A DNA stretch of 64,000 bases from Alteromonadaceae bacterium (GTDB taxonomy: Bacteria; Pseudomonadota; Gammaproteobacteria; Enterobacterales; Alteromonadaceae), in assembly GCA_013373625.1 (NCBI GenBank), contig JABXHM010000047.1, positions 20,749 through 84,748 of the forward strand. Reading direction: 5' to 3'. Below are positions 10,152-19,943 of this stretch, piece after piece. Made by a program: the position numbers and the translations under genes. The first letter of the stretch is position 1; every line of letters begins with the position of its first letter. The notes below the pieces were generated by a model. That model saw only the letters and a list, made by a program, of their open reading frames with translations. It made no database searches and was not told where the DNA came from.

Positions 10152-13100
10152 CTATTCATGCTCGGCCAGGTAAGCCTGAAACAATACTAAGGTTTGCTGT
10201 AGTTCGTTTTCTATTTGCTGGCACAGGGTTGATAATTCATCAAAGTCACCACTGCCAGACAGTTTTTCCAGTTCATTGAGGGTTTTATGCAGTGCCACTG
10301 CGCCAACATCGCCGCTATTACCCTTGAATGCATGGGCTGCAAAACGCAGATCTTCACGGTTTTTTTCAGTTAACGCTTTATTGAGCGCTTGCATCTTCTG
10401 TTCGCTGCTTTTAACAAACAGTTGTATCAGTTTCGTCATTAAATTTTCACGCCCACCGAGACGGCTAAGCGCATTCTCTTTTTGCCATAACAATGCAGCT
10501 GAAGTTGAAGTATTTGGAGTAGTGCGGTCGGCAACACCAGGCATTTTTTCAGTTTCATTCAACGACGTGCCAATATGATAGGCCAGCTTGCGCTCGAGTA
10601 ACGCCGCCTCGACGGGTTTAGTGATAAAGTCACTCATACCCGCGGCGAAACACTTTTCACTTTCTCCCTGCATGGCGTTAGCTGTCATGGCAATAATCGG
10701 GATGGTTTTATTTATATCTCCGGCGGCCCCTTCGCGGATAGCCCGGGTAGCCTCATAACCGTCCATTACGGGCATATTACAATCCATCAGCACGGCTTTG
10801 AAGGCGACGGAAGCACGTTTGAGCATCTCTATGGCTTCCTGACCATTTTTAGCAATAAAGACATTTATGCCAAATGGCTCAAGGATGTATCGCGCCACTT
10901 GCGTATTAATTTCGTTGTCATCCACGACTAATACTCTGCAGTTCAGTCTCGCTGAATTCAGCGGTGATTCGCCGTCCTCAGCAATATGCGGAGCTCGTCG
11001 TTCAGTTTCGTCAGACCGGGTCGGTGTGTCCGCCTTGCGCTCATCCAGCAATGCGGAAAGCAATACCGAGCGATATACGGGCTCAATGATATTAATGGCA
11101 TCAACCGGCAGGTCAGATACTGGTATTGTACGTTTTGACAGCACGACCAGCTTAATTGTAACGCCATTGTCAGGCAGCTCATGCCAAAATGCCCCAAACG
11201 CTGAATAATCTGCGTGTTCACTATCGATGATCAGCACTGAAAGTTGTGCCAGATTGGCATCGGTAAGCGGAGTATTTAGCTCTGTCATCGAGCCCCAGTT
11301 ACTATTGATAAAGCGGCTGATCACATTGAATAGTGGTGGCGTTGCAATCATTACCCCAACGTTCAGGTTTGCCAGGCGTGCAGTACCAGTATCGGATTTT
11401 TCCTGCCATTCTTCAGTGGGAATGCTGAGGGTAAAGGCAGATCCTTTGCCAGGTTGTGAGCGAACCGATATCTCGCCACCCAGAATGGTAACGATTTCTT
11501 TACTGATAGAAAGACCTAGGCCGGTGCCACCGAATTTCGCCGATATAGTATTGTCGGCCTGGGTAAATGCTTTAAATAACTTTGTTACTTTTGACTCGGC
11601 AATACCAATGCCGGTATCGGCTATTTCGACATGCAGGTAACTGGTAGAAGCATTGATTTCGCTCCAGGCTTTTACCACAATGTGACCGCATTCGGTAAAC
11701 TTAATGGCATTGCTGAGCAAATTATTAATGACTTGCGTTAACCGGTGTGGGTCACTGTTAATCGATAAAAAATTGAGGTCAACAGTGTCAATATAAAACC
11801 CCAGGTTTTTACCGTTGGCGACCACTGACATGGTGCTGGTAATGCTTTCCAGTAACGCTTCCGGGCTGAATTGGCGATACTCTAACTCCAGCTTACCAGC
11901 TTCTATTTTAGATAAATCCAGTACATCGTTGATCAAGCGTCGTAGAGATTCCACACTGTTTTCTGCCATTTGCAGCAGTTTTAATTGCTTGTTACTTAAT
12001 GGCTCTTTTTTGAGTAAGCTGGTGGCACCCACGATGCCGTTTAATGGCGTACGCATTTCATGGCTAATGGTGGAGATGAAATTTGATTTTAAGTGACTAA
12101 CTTCCAGCGCTTTGTCTCTGGCCTTTTCCAGTTCCTGAGTTCGCTCGGTGATGGTTTGCTCAAGGCTCTTGTTCACCGACTCAATATCGAGTTGTGCCTG
12201 CTTTTCGGTTGTCACATTTCGCACTGCAATGGCGTAAGCTGCATTCGAGTCGTTTGTGTCTATTTTAGCCACTTTGGTGTGCAGCCATATTATGGTTTCA
12301 TCCGGTGTTACGGGTTGCCAGTCGTAACCACTAAAATCGAAGTTGTTTTTTGCATTGCTAATTCGAGAGATTAGTTCCTGATCGCCATAATGGGCTAAAT
12401 ATTCGGCCACGAGTTTGCCTTTTACTGCATTACTGTGGGTATTAAATAACCGCTCAAAGGCATAATTAACGGTGTTAATTCGCCAGTGTTTATCTACGGT
12501 AATAATGGCATCTTCGGCAACATCGACTGCCGCTTTTGCTTCTTCGGCGGCACTCAGTAATCGACTTAAGCGCTGATTATTGCGGCTTAGCATGTAAAGC
12601 GCCAGTAAGGCCAGAATAAGCACACCAAACAGCGCGACGAAAGTATCAGCGCGCCGGCTGTTTAATGCCGCAGAATAAAAACTATCTGGCAGCAATATCG
12701 TTACTGTGAGCTTGCCTCCGCGTTTATGCGCTGCAACCACAAATGTCGCTGATTTGCCCCAATGTAACTCGTCTTTATTTCGATAGTGAACAAGTGATGT
12801 GCCAGGCAGTTCATTTCGCTGGTACGTATTTTGAAGTGTATGCTTAGCAGCCAAATCACGACTAAATTGATAATTTGTATCTGGATGCTTTATAAAGTAG
12901 CCATCAACATCAGACAGCATCACTTTATATTCATCGGCAACCAGGTGTTCTAATGCAGCCAGAAAGTAGGAGACGTCAATATTGGCGATAATAATACCAA
13001 ACAGTTGGTTCGCCTCATCATATATTGGTTTCGCCAGGCGCAAAGTGGGTTGGTATGGAAATACAATCTCGCCAAAATCGCGGTTTAAGTCGATCACCGA

Positions 13101-13598
13101 AACAAACAGTTGCTCCCCATGCAGTGAAGAGGTTTCAGTAAAATAATATCGGTCGCCCTTGTGCTGCAGATCGTTGGCAGCGCGCGACACGACCTTGCCG
13201 TTGAGGCGGTCAACCCGCAGCATTTCGTTGCCGGCGGCGCCGATAATACGCAACTGAAAGTAGGCTTCATTGTTTTCCATAAAACTGGTAAAAATATTGT
13301 TTAAACGGCCTTTCCAAAGCGCAGTGGTAGTTCCATCAAGTGGGTCAATGCCATTATTATTGGCGGCACGAGTAAGACCACTGACAGGCGGCGTAGAATA
13401 TAAAAACCTGATATCTTCTTTAAAAGCGCGGTACTCACTGCTTATCAGCGTTTCGATTTCGCCCAGATTAATATCTAAATCACTGGCCAGAGTACGATGA
13501 TAGGAAGCGACAATTTGCCGGTCTGAAAAATAAGTGATACCACCGACAAACAGCACAGCAATCATTGCGAACAACGGAAACGAAAAACGTGCGATCAT
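10152..13598 (-). CDS. Hybrid sensor histidine kinase (Cache-PAS-HisKA-HATPase-REC-Hpt)
   Basis: This is a 1148-residue membrane kinase. A transmembrane helix (about 5-24) leads to a periplasmic double-Cache sensor (about 30-310, with PTLRLAKPIYDEANQLFGIIIANID), then a second helix (about 322-342). A PAS domain follows (about 355-475), then a coiled coil, HisKA with phosphoacceptor His513 (ISHEMRTPLNG), and a HATPase with N, G1 and G2 boxes (LLSNAIKFT, ADTGIGI, GGTGLGLSI). A degenerate receiver-like stretch precedes a receiver with phosphoacceptor Asp939 (LMDCNMPVMDG), and the protein ends in an Hpt domain with His1089 (AAHAFKGNSGD). All relay residues are intact. It is divergent from the REC-PAS-GGDEF-EAL gene, so it probably feeds c-di-GMP control. 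The ligand is unknown. Confidence 0.93.
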   Translation of the reverse strand: MIARFSFPLFAMIAVLFVGGITYFSDRQIVASYHRTLASDLDINLGEIETLISSEYRAFKEDIRFLYSTPPVSGLTRAANNNGIDPLDGTTTALWKGRLNNIFTSFMENNEAYFQLRIIGAAGNEMLRVDRLNGKVVSRAANDLQHKGDRYYFTETSSLHGEQLFVSVIDLNRDFGEIVFPYQPTLRLAKPIYDEANQLFGIIIANIDVSYFLAALEHLVADEYKVMLSDVDGYFIKHPDTNYQFSRDLAAKHTLQNTYQRNELPGTSLVHYRNKDELHWGKSATFVVAAHKRGGKLTVTILLPDSFYSAALNSRRADTFVALFGVLILALLALYMLSRNNQRLSRLLSAAEEAKAAVDVAEDAIITVDKHWRINTVNYAFERLFNTHSNAVKGKLVAEYLAHYGDQELISRISNAKNNFDFSGYDWQPVTPDETIIWLHTKVAKIDTNDSNAAYAIAVRNVTTEKQAQLDIESVNKSLEQTITERTQELEKARDKALEVSHLKSNFISTISHEMRTPLNGIVGATSLLKKEPLSNKQLKLLQMAENSVESLRRLINDVLDLSKIEAGKLELEYRQFSPEALLESITSTMSVVANGKNLGFYIDTVDLNFLSINSDPHRLTQVINNLLSNAIKFTECGHIVVKAWSEINASTSYLHVEIADTGIGIAESKVTKLFKAFTQADNTISAKFGGTGLGLSISKEIVTILGGEISVRSQPGKGSAFTLSIPTEEWQEKSDTGTARLANLNVGVMIATPPLFNVISRFINSNWGSMTELNTPLTDANLAQLSVLIIDSEHADYSAFGAFWHELPDNGVTIKLVVLSKRTIPVSDLPVDAINIIEPVYRSVLLSALLDERKADTPTRSDETERRAPHIAEDGESPLNSARLNCRVLVVDDNEINTQVARYILEPFGINVFIAKNGQEAIEMLKRASVAFKAVLMDCNMPVMDGYEATRAIREGAAGDINKTIPIIAMTANAMQGESEKCFAAGMSDFITKPVEAALLERKLAYHIGTSLNETEKMPGVADRTTPNTSTSAALLWQKENALSRLGGRENLMTKLIQLFVKSSEQKMQALNKALTEKNREDLRFAAHAFKGNSGDVGAVALHKTLNELEKLSGSGDFDELSTLCQQIENELQQTLVLFQAYLAEHE

Positions 13599-13802
13599 TT
13601 AATTATTGCCTAACGATTTTTTCACCATAGCCTGCTAAAAATAATGCGAATGGGGTGAATACCATAGCTTAATTTATAGGTTGAAAAGTAACTTAAAGCA
13701 ATCTGTCACTAAGCAGAGACTGTAATTTCAGCTACACTTGTGAAAGTTCGTTGCACTACTGTCGCGATTAAACTTCAACTACTTACAGGGAATCACTGTT
13801 CT

Positions 13803-15908
13803 ATGAAGCTGGATTTTAACAAAGGACTGATACTGGCTGTAGATGACCAAGAGGCGGACTTGCTCATTGTTGAGCATGCACTATCTGACTATTACACGGT
13901 TGTAACCACAACATCGCCGGCCAAGGCACTGACAATAGCGCGTGATTTAACACCAGATATAATTATACTCGACATTGAAATGCCAGAAATGGATGGTTTT
14001 GCGTTATGCAAAGCGTTACAGGCAATACCCACTTTGTCTGACACAGCATATTTGTTTATCACCTCGCACTCAGATATCAGTTATGAAGCCAAGGCATTAG
14101 CAATGGGCGCCGCCGACTTCATTTCTAAGCCCATTAACCTGGACATTTGCCGGTTACGGGTTAAAAGTCAGATGACCATAAAACAGCAGGCGAGTTCCCT
14201 GCACGAAGCCTACTCTGTCTTGCACCGCGAAAAAATGCACTTAAGCACCATTTTACATTCCATCGGCGATGCGGTCATTGCGACAGATACTAAAGAGCAC
14301 ATCACATATATTAACCCGGTTGCCGAGCGATTAACCGGTTGGAGCCAAAAAGAAGCCGTTGGCTTAGGGTTGACCGAAGTAATGGTGCTCCGTGACGCAT
14401 CCAGTGGCGAGTGTATGGTTAACCCGCTGCATGTGGCACTGGAACAAAAGCGCTGTGTGGCTATGGCATTGAATGCAGAGATTATTAGCAGGGATGGTAC
14501 CCGGTACCGGGTGCAGGATATCGCCAGTCCGATAATGGATGTTGAAGGGAATCACGTTATTGGCGGCGTGATAGTCTTTCAGGATGTCACTGACGCGATT
14601 GCGATGACAACAAAAATGACGCACCTGACCAATCACGATCAACTTACCGGTTTGCCAAACCGTATTTTGTTGCATGACCGGATGTTGCAGGCCATTAAAA
14701 ATATTAGTCATACTGATCGTATGGTGACTGCATTACTTATCGACCTCGATAACTTTAAATATATTAACGACTCAGTTGGGCATCACGTAGGTGATGCGAT
14801 TATTCAGCAGGTAGCCAGGCGGTTAGAAGCGGTATGCGATGCGTATACTACTGTATCGCGTATTGGTGGTGATGAATTCGTGGTATTACTCAGTGACTGC
14901 GAGAGCATGAGCTACATTAATACCATAGCCAGTAGTGTTATTGAGACGGTAAACGTACCGGTTGTCGTTGAAGGCGAAGCGCACAGGTTGTCGGTTAGCA
15001 TGGGGGTGAGTATCTTTCCTAAAGATGCGCAAACGCCAGAGGAGTTGCTGCGCCACGCCGATACGGCAATGTATAAAGTGAAAAGCGAGGGAAAGAATAA
15101 CTTTTCATTTTTCGCCGATGAATTATCTGAAGATTTAAAAGAGCGCGTTAATATTGAAAAAATGTTGCATCGTACCCTCGATGACAATGCCTTGCTGGTG
15201 TATTTTCAGCCAAAATATAGCCTCACTGATGGCGGTTTAACCGGCATGGAAGCACTGGTTAGAATGAAGCGCGGTGATGGCAGCGTTATGTCGCCCTATA
15301 GTTTTATACCTGTTGCCGAAGAGTCGGGGCTTATAAAGCAGCTTGGTAAACAGGTGCTGGACAAAAGCTGCCAACAAGCGAAGGCTTGGCTAGATGCCGG
15401 TACGCCAGTAAAAGTGGCGGTAAATATTGGCGCCTCGCAGTTTAATGAGTTTGGCTTTACTAAAACGGTGGCTGATACGTTGTCTAAGTATAATTTATCG
15501 CCCGAGTGGCTGGAGCTGGAAATCACCGAATCAGCGCTGATTCAGAATATTAATAGCGCCAAAAAAGCGATTATGTCGTTGCAACGCCTTGGTGTGTCTA
15601 TCGCACTTGATGATTTTGGCACCGGGTATTCAAGCTTGTCTTATTTGCGCAGTTTTAATTTTGATGTATTAAAAATCGATCGGTCGTTTATTCAGGATAT
15701 TGACTCAGACCAGCAAGCGTTGAGTATTGTTAAAGCTATTGTCAATTTGGCCGACTCGTTAAAGCTGGAGATCGTGTGTGAAGGTATCGAAACACATGCA
15801 CAATTATTGGCGTTAAAAGCCATGGGATGTGAGCAGGGACAGGGGTTTTATTTTGCAAAGCCACAACCTGCAGATGCGCTGAAGAATGCCTGGAAAGTAC
15901 ATTCTTAA
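13803..15908 (+). CDS. Response regulator with PAS, GGDEF and EAL domains
   Basis: The protein has 701 residues from the ATG at 13803; an in-frame GTG at 13740 would add 21 residues that look non-native. A receiver domain carries Asp57 in ILDIEMPEMDG. It is followed by a PAS domain (about 145-265), a GGDEF diguanylate cyclase domain with an intact GGDEF signature (355-359), and an EAL phosphodiesterase domain with intact EALVR (483-487), ITESALI and DDFGTGYSS. Both enzymatic motifs look complete, so it could make or degrade cyclic di-GMP. The neighbouring divergent hybrid kinase is the obvious phosphodonor. Output targets are unknown. Confidence 0.93.
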   Translation: MKLDFNKGLILAVDDQEADLLIVEHALSDYYTVVTTTSPAKALTIARDLTPDIIILDIEMPEMDGFALCKALQAIPTLSDTAYLFITSHSDISYEAKALAMGAADFISKPINLDICRLRVKSQMTIKQQASSLHEAYSVLHREKMHLSTILHSIGDAVIATDTKEHITYINPVAERLTGWSQKEAVGLGLTEVMVLRDASSGECMVNPLHVALEQKRCVAMALNAEIISRDGTRYRVQDIASPIMDVEGNHVIGGVIVFQDVTDAIAMTTKMTHLTNHDQLTGLPNRILLHDRMLQAIKNISHTDRMVTALLIDLDNFKYINDSVGHHVGDAIIQQVARRLEAVCDAYTTVSRIGGDEFVVLLSDCESMSYINTIASSVIETVNVPVVVEGEAHRLSVSMGVSIFPKDAQTPEELLRHADTAMYKVKSEGKNNFSFFADELSEDLKERVNIEKMLHRTLDDNALLVYFQPKYSLTDGGLTGMEALVRMKRGDGSVMSPYSFIPVAEESGLIKQLGKQVLDKSCQQAKAWLDAGTPVKVAVNIGASQFNEFGFTKTVADTLSKYNLSPEWLELEITESALIQNINSAKKAIMSLQRLGVSIALDDFGTGYSSLSYLRSFNFDVLKIDRSFIQDIDSDQQALSIVKAIVNLADSLKLEIVCEGIETHAQLLALKAMGCEQGQGFYFAKPQPADALKNAWKVHS

Positions 15909-16078
15909 CTTGTTCCATAAGACACAGTAAAAGTGGCCAAAGCTCTTGTGAATTAAACGGCGCAGGGTGCATAAGTACCTCTGAAAAAGGTCAGTTGATG
16001 CGCAGTTTTGCATTAAAAAGTGCTGCGCAAAAGTGAATTAAGTATACTGCCAGAGTGTCATAACAAGTGGGATATACT

Positions 16079-16543
16079 ATGCAATACTGGTTATTTAAAT
16101 CAGAGCCGGATGTGTTTGGTATTGAGGATTTGGCAACCAGGCCTCAACAGACAGAACCATGGGATGGCGTGCGCAACTATCAGGCGCGTAATTATTTACG
16201 TGACGATGTTGGGCTTGGCGATCAGGTGTTTTTTTACCACTCAAGTTGCAAAACAGTCGGCATAGCCGGTGTCGCGGAGATAGTCAGAGCGAGCTATCCC
16301 GACCCCAGTCAGTTTGATTCTGCGTCGGACTATTATGACCCAAAGGCCAGCGAGGAAAAACCTCGCTGGTACAGTGTCGATGTAAAATTGGTTGAGCGGT
16401 TTAACAAAGTACTGACATTAAAAGAAATTAAAGCTAACCCACACATTACTGAATTAGGCCTTGTCAAAAAAGGTCATCGTCTGTCAGTCATGCCAGTTAG
16501 CCAGACCGAGTGGCAGTTATTGTATGATTTGGCCAAAGCCTGA
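16079..16543 (+). CDS. EVE domain-containing protein
   Basis: This is a small single-domain protein of the EVE (PUA-like) fold, about 154 residues from the ATG at 16079 (MQYWLFKSEPDVFGIEDL). Diagnostic motifs are KSEPD, WDGVRNYQARN and HSSCKTVGIAGVAEI. Eukaryotic and bacterial relatives (THYN1-type) are thought to bind modified bases in nucleic acid; the bacterial role is not established. An upstream in-frame ATG at 16067 is possible but less likely given family N-termini. The gene contains a perfect 9-bp inverted repeat (16347-16369) inside its coding region. It converges with dgcA. Confidence 0.93.
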   Translation: MQYWLFKSEPDVFGIEDLATRPQQTEPWDGVRNYQARNYLRDDVGLGDQVFFYHSSCKTVGIAGVAEIVRASYPDPSQFDSASDYYDPKASEEKPRWYSVDVKLVERFNKVLTLKEIKANPHITELGLVKKGHRLSVMPVSQTEWQLLYDLAKA

Positions 16544-16586
16544 GGCAATACAAAGTCGAAACAGGCTTTATTAATCGGTCTTTATG

Positions 16587-17621
16587 CTACTTTGTTTGCC
16601 ACAGGTTACGTAGCGCTTGTTGACCATACTGGCCCGGTAATCCCCATAAAAAAGGCTCTGGTTGGGTCATGCGGCCGTGCTCAAATTCGAAGCCGTCGGG
16701 GCGGTCAGTTGCAACTAATAACGGCCCATCCAAATCGACAAACTGCACATCTGCACATAAGTTAAATGCAGGTGCCATAGCGAGCGATGAACCCACCATG
16801 CAACCAACCATCACTTGTAAGTTATGGTCCTGGGCAGCTTTTAGTGTTCTGATAGCTTCGGTAAGTCCACCGGTTTTATCCAGTTTAATATTAACTGCAT
16901 CATAATACTTAGCCAGGCGTTCGATATCACTGCTGACATGACAGGATTCATCGGCACACAACACAATAGGGCTGTCTATGTTAGCCAGTTCACTGTCTGC
17001 TGATGAGGCTAACGGCTGCTCAATTAAGGCGACTCCTAAGTCAACCATGTCAGGCAGCAACGTGCTGAGCATATCCGGCTGCCAGCCTTCATTGGCATCA
17101 ATAATGAGGCGGCTTTGTGGTGACGCCTCATTTATGGCAGCCAGGCGTTCTAACACATTGTGCTCATCAAGTTTTATTTTAATAAGCGGCGCATTCTTAA
17201 TGGCTTCCGCCTGAGATTTCATTCCAGCTGGGGTATCTATACTCAGGGTTTGCGCAGTATAACAACGCTGGGCTAAGCGTAAATTGGTTAACGCCGCTAC
17301 CGATTTACCGGTGAGTTTTGCTTTTAAATCCCATAATGCAGCATCAAGGGCATTGCGGGCGGCACCCGCTGGTAAAAGTGTAAGCAAGTCCTCAGTGTCG
17401 CTTACTCCTGACATTTTATGGCTTACTTGTTTAAGTTGCGCCAGTACGCTGTCTGTCGATTCACCATAGCGTCCGTAAGGCACGGATTCGCCCCAGCCAA
17501 AATAGCTACCATCAGAAACCAAAACTGTTATCACATCAGCCTGTGTTTTAGCTCCCCGGGAAATACGAAATTCCCGTGCCAGCGCAAACGATTCAGTAAA
17601 CGCTTTAAGCGATAGACTCAT
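16587..17621 (-). CDS. dgcA: Enolase-superfamily epimerase/racemase DgcA
   Basis: This is an enolase-superfamily (muconate lactonizing/dipeptide epimerase group) enzyme of 344 residues. The catalytic KIK lysine motif (LIKIKLDEHN), the metal ligands in IDANEGW, EQP and ADESCH, and the opposite Lys in NIKLDKTGG are visible, with DLDGPLL near the C-terminus. General annotation would call it L-Ala-D/L-Glu epimerase. The start at 17621 overlaps the stop of the upstream DUF1611 gene by ATGA, and that pairing is the DgcN-DgcA arrangement described for D-glutamate catabolism in marine proteobacteria, where DgcA acts on N-acetyl-D-glutamate. A longer start at 17672 would run into dgcN. Substrate choice rests on context. 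Confidence 0.82.
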   Translation of the reverse strand: MSLSLKAFTESFALAREFRISRGAKTQADVITVLVSDGSYFGWGESVPYGRYGESTDSVLAQLKQVSHKMSGVSDTEDLLTLLPAGAARNALDAALWDLKAKLTGKSVAALTNLRLAQRCYTAQTLSIDTPAGMKSQAEAIKNAPLIKIKLDEHNVLERLAAINEASPQSRLIIDANEGWQPDMLSTLLPDMVDLGVALIEQPLASSADSELANIDSPIVLCADESCHVSSDIERLAKYYDAVNIKLDKTGGLTEAIRTLKAAQDHNLQVMVGCMVGSSLAMAPAFNLCADVQFVDLDGPLLVATDRPDGFEFEHGRMTQPEPFLWGLPGQYGQQALRNLWQTK

Positions 17622-18616
17622 TCGAGGGACTCCACTAACGGTTTCACACCATGTCGTATAGGATCGACGCAAGGCAATCCAAGACGTTCGGTCACTTCGT
17701 TGCAGTAGACCTGAGCTTCTATTTCATTGACTGCAGAGGTGTTGACTGAAATACCAATAATTCTTACTGCCGGATTAGTCACCCGAGCCGCATTTAAATT
17801 CATATTGATGACCTGCTCCAGGCTCGGTAAAGGACGTCCGGGGATGGCACGCATATGATCCCGGTTCAAAGCATGACATATCACCAGCGCGTCTGGTTGC
17901 GCGCCATGCAACAATCCCAGGCTGACGCCGGCAAAGGCTGGATGAAACAGTGAGCCCTGGCCCTCCACAAGATCCCAATGGTCTTCGCTGTTCTCGGGAC
18001 ATAATGCTTCGACGGCACCGGAGATGAAGTCTGATATAACACAGTCTACAGCCACACCTTCTCCAGCCACCAGAATGCCGCTTTGTCCTGTAGCGCGAAA
18101 GGTCGCATTAAGGCCTTTTTTTTGCATTGTCTTGGCCAGGCTTAATGTCGTGTACATTTTGCCCACCGAACAATCGGTACCTACAGTCAACAGTCGCTTG
18201 CCCCGGCGTGGCATTCCGTTACCGGTTTTGAACTTAGTGGTGGGGTGGCGAATATCGATGAGCTTTCGACCTAAATCGGCAGCTTTTGCTGCAACTTCCG
18301 GAATATCGGCGAGCTTGTCATGTAAACCGTTAATGATATCCATGCCAGCTTCGAGTGCTTCCAGGATCGAATCAATCAGCGATGCATCAAGCACGCCGCC
18401 ACTGTTCGCAAAACCAAGTACAAACCCTTTAGCACCCTGCTGTGCGCCTTCCTGTATCGACATTGAGGGTAAGCCTGTAGACACGGTGCATCCCGGTAAT
18501 GAATATTCGCCTATACATTTTTCCGGGCTCCAATCAGCGGCACTTTTTGCCATTTTAATACTCAGTGGATCGGTTGCCTGACCAATAAATAATAAATACG
18601 GCGATGGTAAGTTCAT
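17618..18616 (-). CDS. dgcN: DUF1611 family N-acetyltransferase DgcN
   Basis: This is a 332-residue DUF1611 protein. It has an N-terminal Rossmann-like part (about 1-125) and a P-loop-like C-terminal part whose motif GTDCSVGKMYTT (about residues 145-157) is characteristic. HALNRDHMRAIPG further on is also conserved in the family. DUF1611 proteins paired with an enolase-superfamily epimerase correspond to DgcN, reported to acetylate D-glutamate with acetyl-CoA as the first step of a marine D-Glu catabolic route. The 4-base overlap with dgcA supports translational coupling. The adenosine-deaminase-like gene upstream is separated by about 145 bp and may be independent. Confidence 0.85.
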   Translation of the reverse strand: MNLPSPYLLFIGQATDPLSIKMAKSAADWSPEKCIGEYSLPGCTVSTGLPSMSIQEGAQQGAKGFVLGFANSGGVLDASLIDSILEALEAGMDIINGLHDKLADIPEVAAKAADLGRKLIDIRHPTTKFKTGNGMPRRGKRLLTVGTDCSVGKMYTTLSLAKTMQKKGLNATFRATGQSGILVAGEGVAVDCVISDFISGAVEALCPENSEDHWDLVEGQGSLFHPAFAGVSLGLLHGAQPDALVICHALNRDHMRAIPGRPLPSLEQVINMNLNAARVTNPAVRIIGISVNTSAVNEIEAQVYCNEVTERLGLPCVDPIRHGVKPLVESLE

Positions 18617-18761
18617 GAGAGCTCCTGAAACCTGTTTTACCGCACAGGTTATAGTAGTGACCGAAGAAGATAGTAATTTTTGGCGAATAACCCTAATGGT
18701 AACGCTGACCGAATGCCAGCGTTATTCTTTAAAAATAATTCTTCCTTTGAATCGGCAACAC

Positions 18762-19757
18762 TTATTGATAAGCCGCCAGTTTGTCCAGGTAAACTTGTTT
18801 TTCTTCGTCCGGTAGCCAGGTTACTTTAAACGCGTTCTCCATAAGTGTTTTAAGTTCTTCACGGCTAAAGTTGCCTTCTTCCTGAAGCACCATCAGGTTT
18901 TCATTCATATAGGCTCTGAAGTAGGCCGGGTCATCAGAATTGATGGTCGCTAATAAGCCTTTGTCGAGCATCTGACGTATTTCGTTTGACGTTAACGATT
19001 GCACGACAAATTGATTAGAGACCGGGCAAATGGTAAGCCCTAAATTATGAGTTTTAATTAGCTCACAAAGGGCAGGAGATTCCAGCGCATTGACGCCATG
19101 ATCAATGCGATCCACACCAATTATCTCGATCACCTGGCGGATGTTTTCTAATGTGTTTTTTTGATTTACATCACAGTGCATCGTGAGTCTGAGTCCCCAC
19201 TCACGGGCCAGTTTAAATACCTCACGAAACTTTACCGGTGGATTATTGTGTTCGTCTGAATCCAGTCCGACACCCACCAACCAGCCAAGGTAAGGCTTGG
19301 CCATTTGAAGGTGCTCCATGGCCGACTCAGCTGACATATCGCGCAAAAAGCACATAATCAGCTGACTCTTAATGCCCAGTTGTTGTTCCGCTGCTATTTG
19401 CGCTTTGCGAATGCCAGTGATTACGGTATCAAAAGCGATGCCGCGACTGGTGTGCCCCTGAGGGTCAAAAAATATTTCAGTGTAAACAACATTCTGTGAG
19501 GCTGCTTTTTCGAGATAATCCCAGGTAAGCTGGTAAAAATCTGCTTCATCGATTAACACGCTCATTCCAGCATAATAAATTTTCAGAAAAGAAGGCAGAT
19601 CGTGAAAGTCGTAAGCAGCAATGAGCGCTTCAGGTGTGTCATAGGGTAAATCAATATTATTCTTTTTGGCTAAGGCAAAACTTAATTCAGGCTCTAATGT
19701 ACCCTCTATGTGTACATGTAACTCCGCTTTAGGCATACCCTCTATAAATGCTTGCAT
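18762..19757 (-). CDS. Adenosine/adenine deaminase-family protein with altered catalytic motif
   Basis: The protein has 331 residues, the right size for the adenosine deaminase family (amidohydrolase TIM barrel). Metal ligands His14/His16 (LHVHIEGTLEPEL), the His in RIDHGVNAL and the Asp in NSDDPAY are present, and EIFFDPQGHTSRG resembles the adenine-deaminase-like branch. Where known enzymes have HAGE, whose Glu protonates the purine, this one reads HCDVNQ (His194 to Gln199), so the Glu position is Val197. I read this from the bases directly and there is no frameshift. It may belong to a distinct subgroup with another substrate; I would not call it adenosine deaminase without assay. Confidence 0.8.
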   Translation of the reverse strand: MQAFIEGMPKAELHVHIEGTLEPELSFALAKKNNIDLPYDTPEALIAAYDFHDLPSFLKIYYAGMSVLIDEADFYQLTWDYLEKAASQNVVYTEIFFDPQGHTSRGIAFDTVITGIRKAQIAAEQQLGIKSQLIMCFLRDMSAESAMEHLQMAKPYLGWLVGVGLDSDEHNNPPVKFREVFKLAREWGLRLTMHCDVNQKNTLENIRQVIEIIGVDRIDHGVNALESPALCELIKTHNLGLTICPVSNQFVVQSLTSNEIRQMLDKGLLATINSDDPAYFRAYMNENLMVLQEEGNFSREELKTLMENAFKVTWLPDEEKQVYLDKLAAYQ

Positions 19758-19943
19758 ACGTACTCCGTATTATTATCAGGCAAGAAACTATTAACGCATC
19801 CGGGCAGTGCTGCAAGTATTATTCCCGCGGAGAACATAACCTAAGCCTTTGTAGTATATAGACTATGTTAAAGACTCTTAATTGGGGCTGAGTCAATTTG
19901 GTGCAGCTGCGCCCATCATAGGGGCTGGCAAGGAGTACAATTG

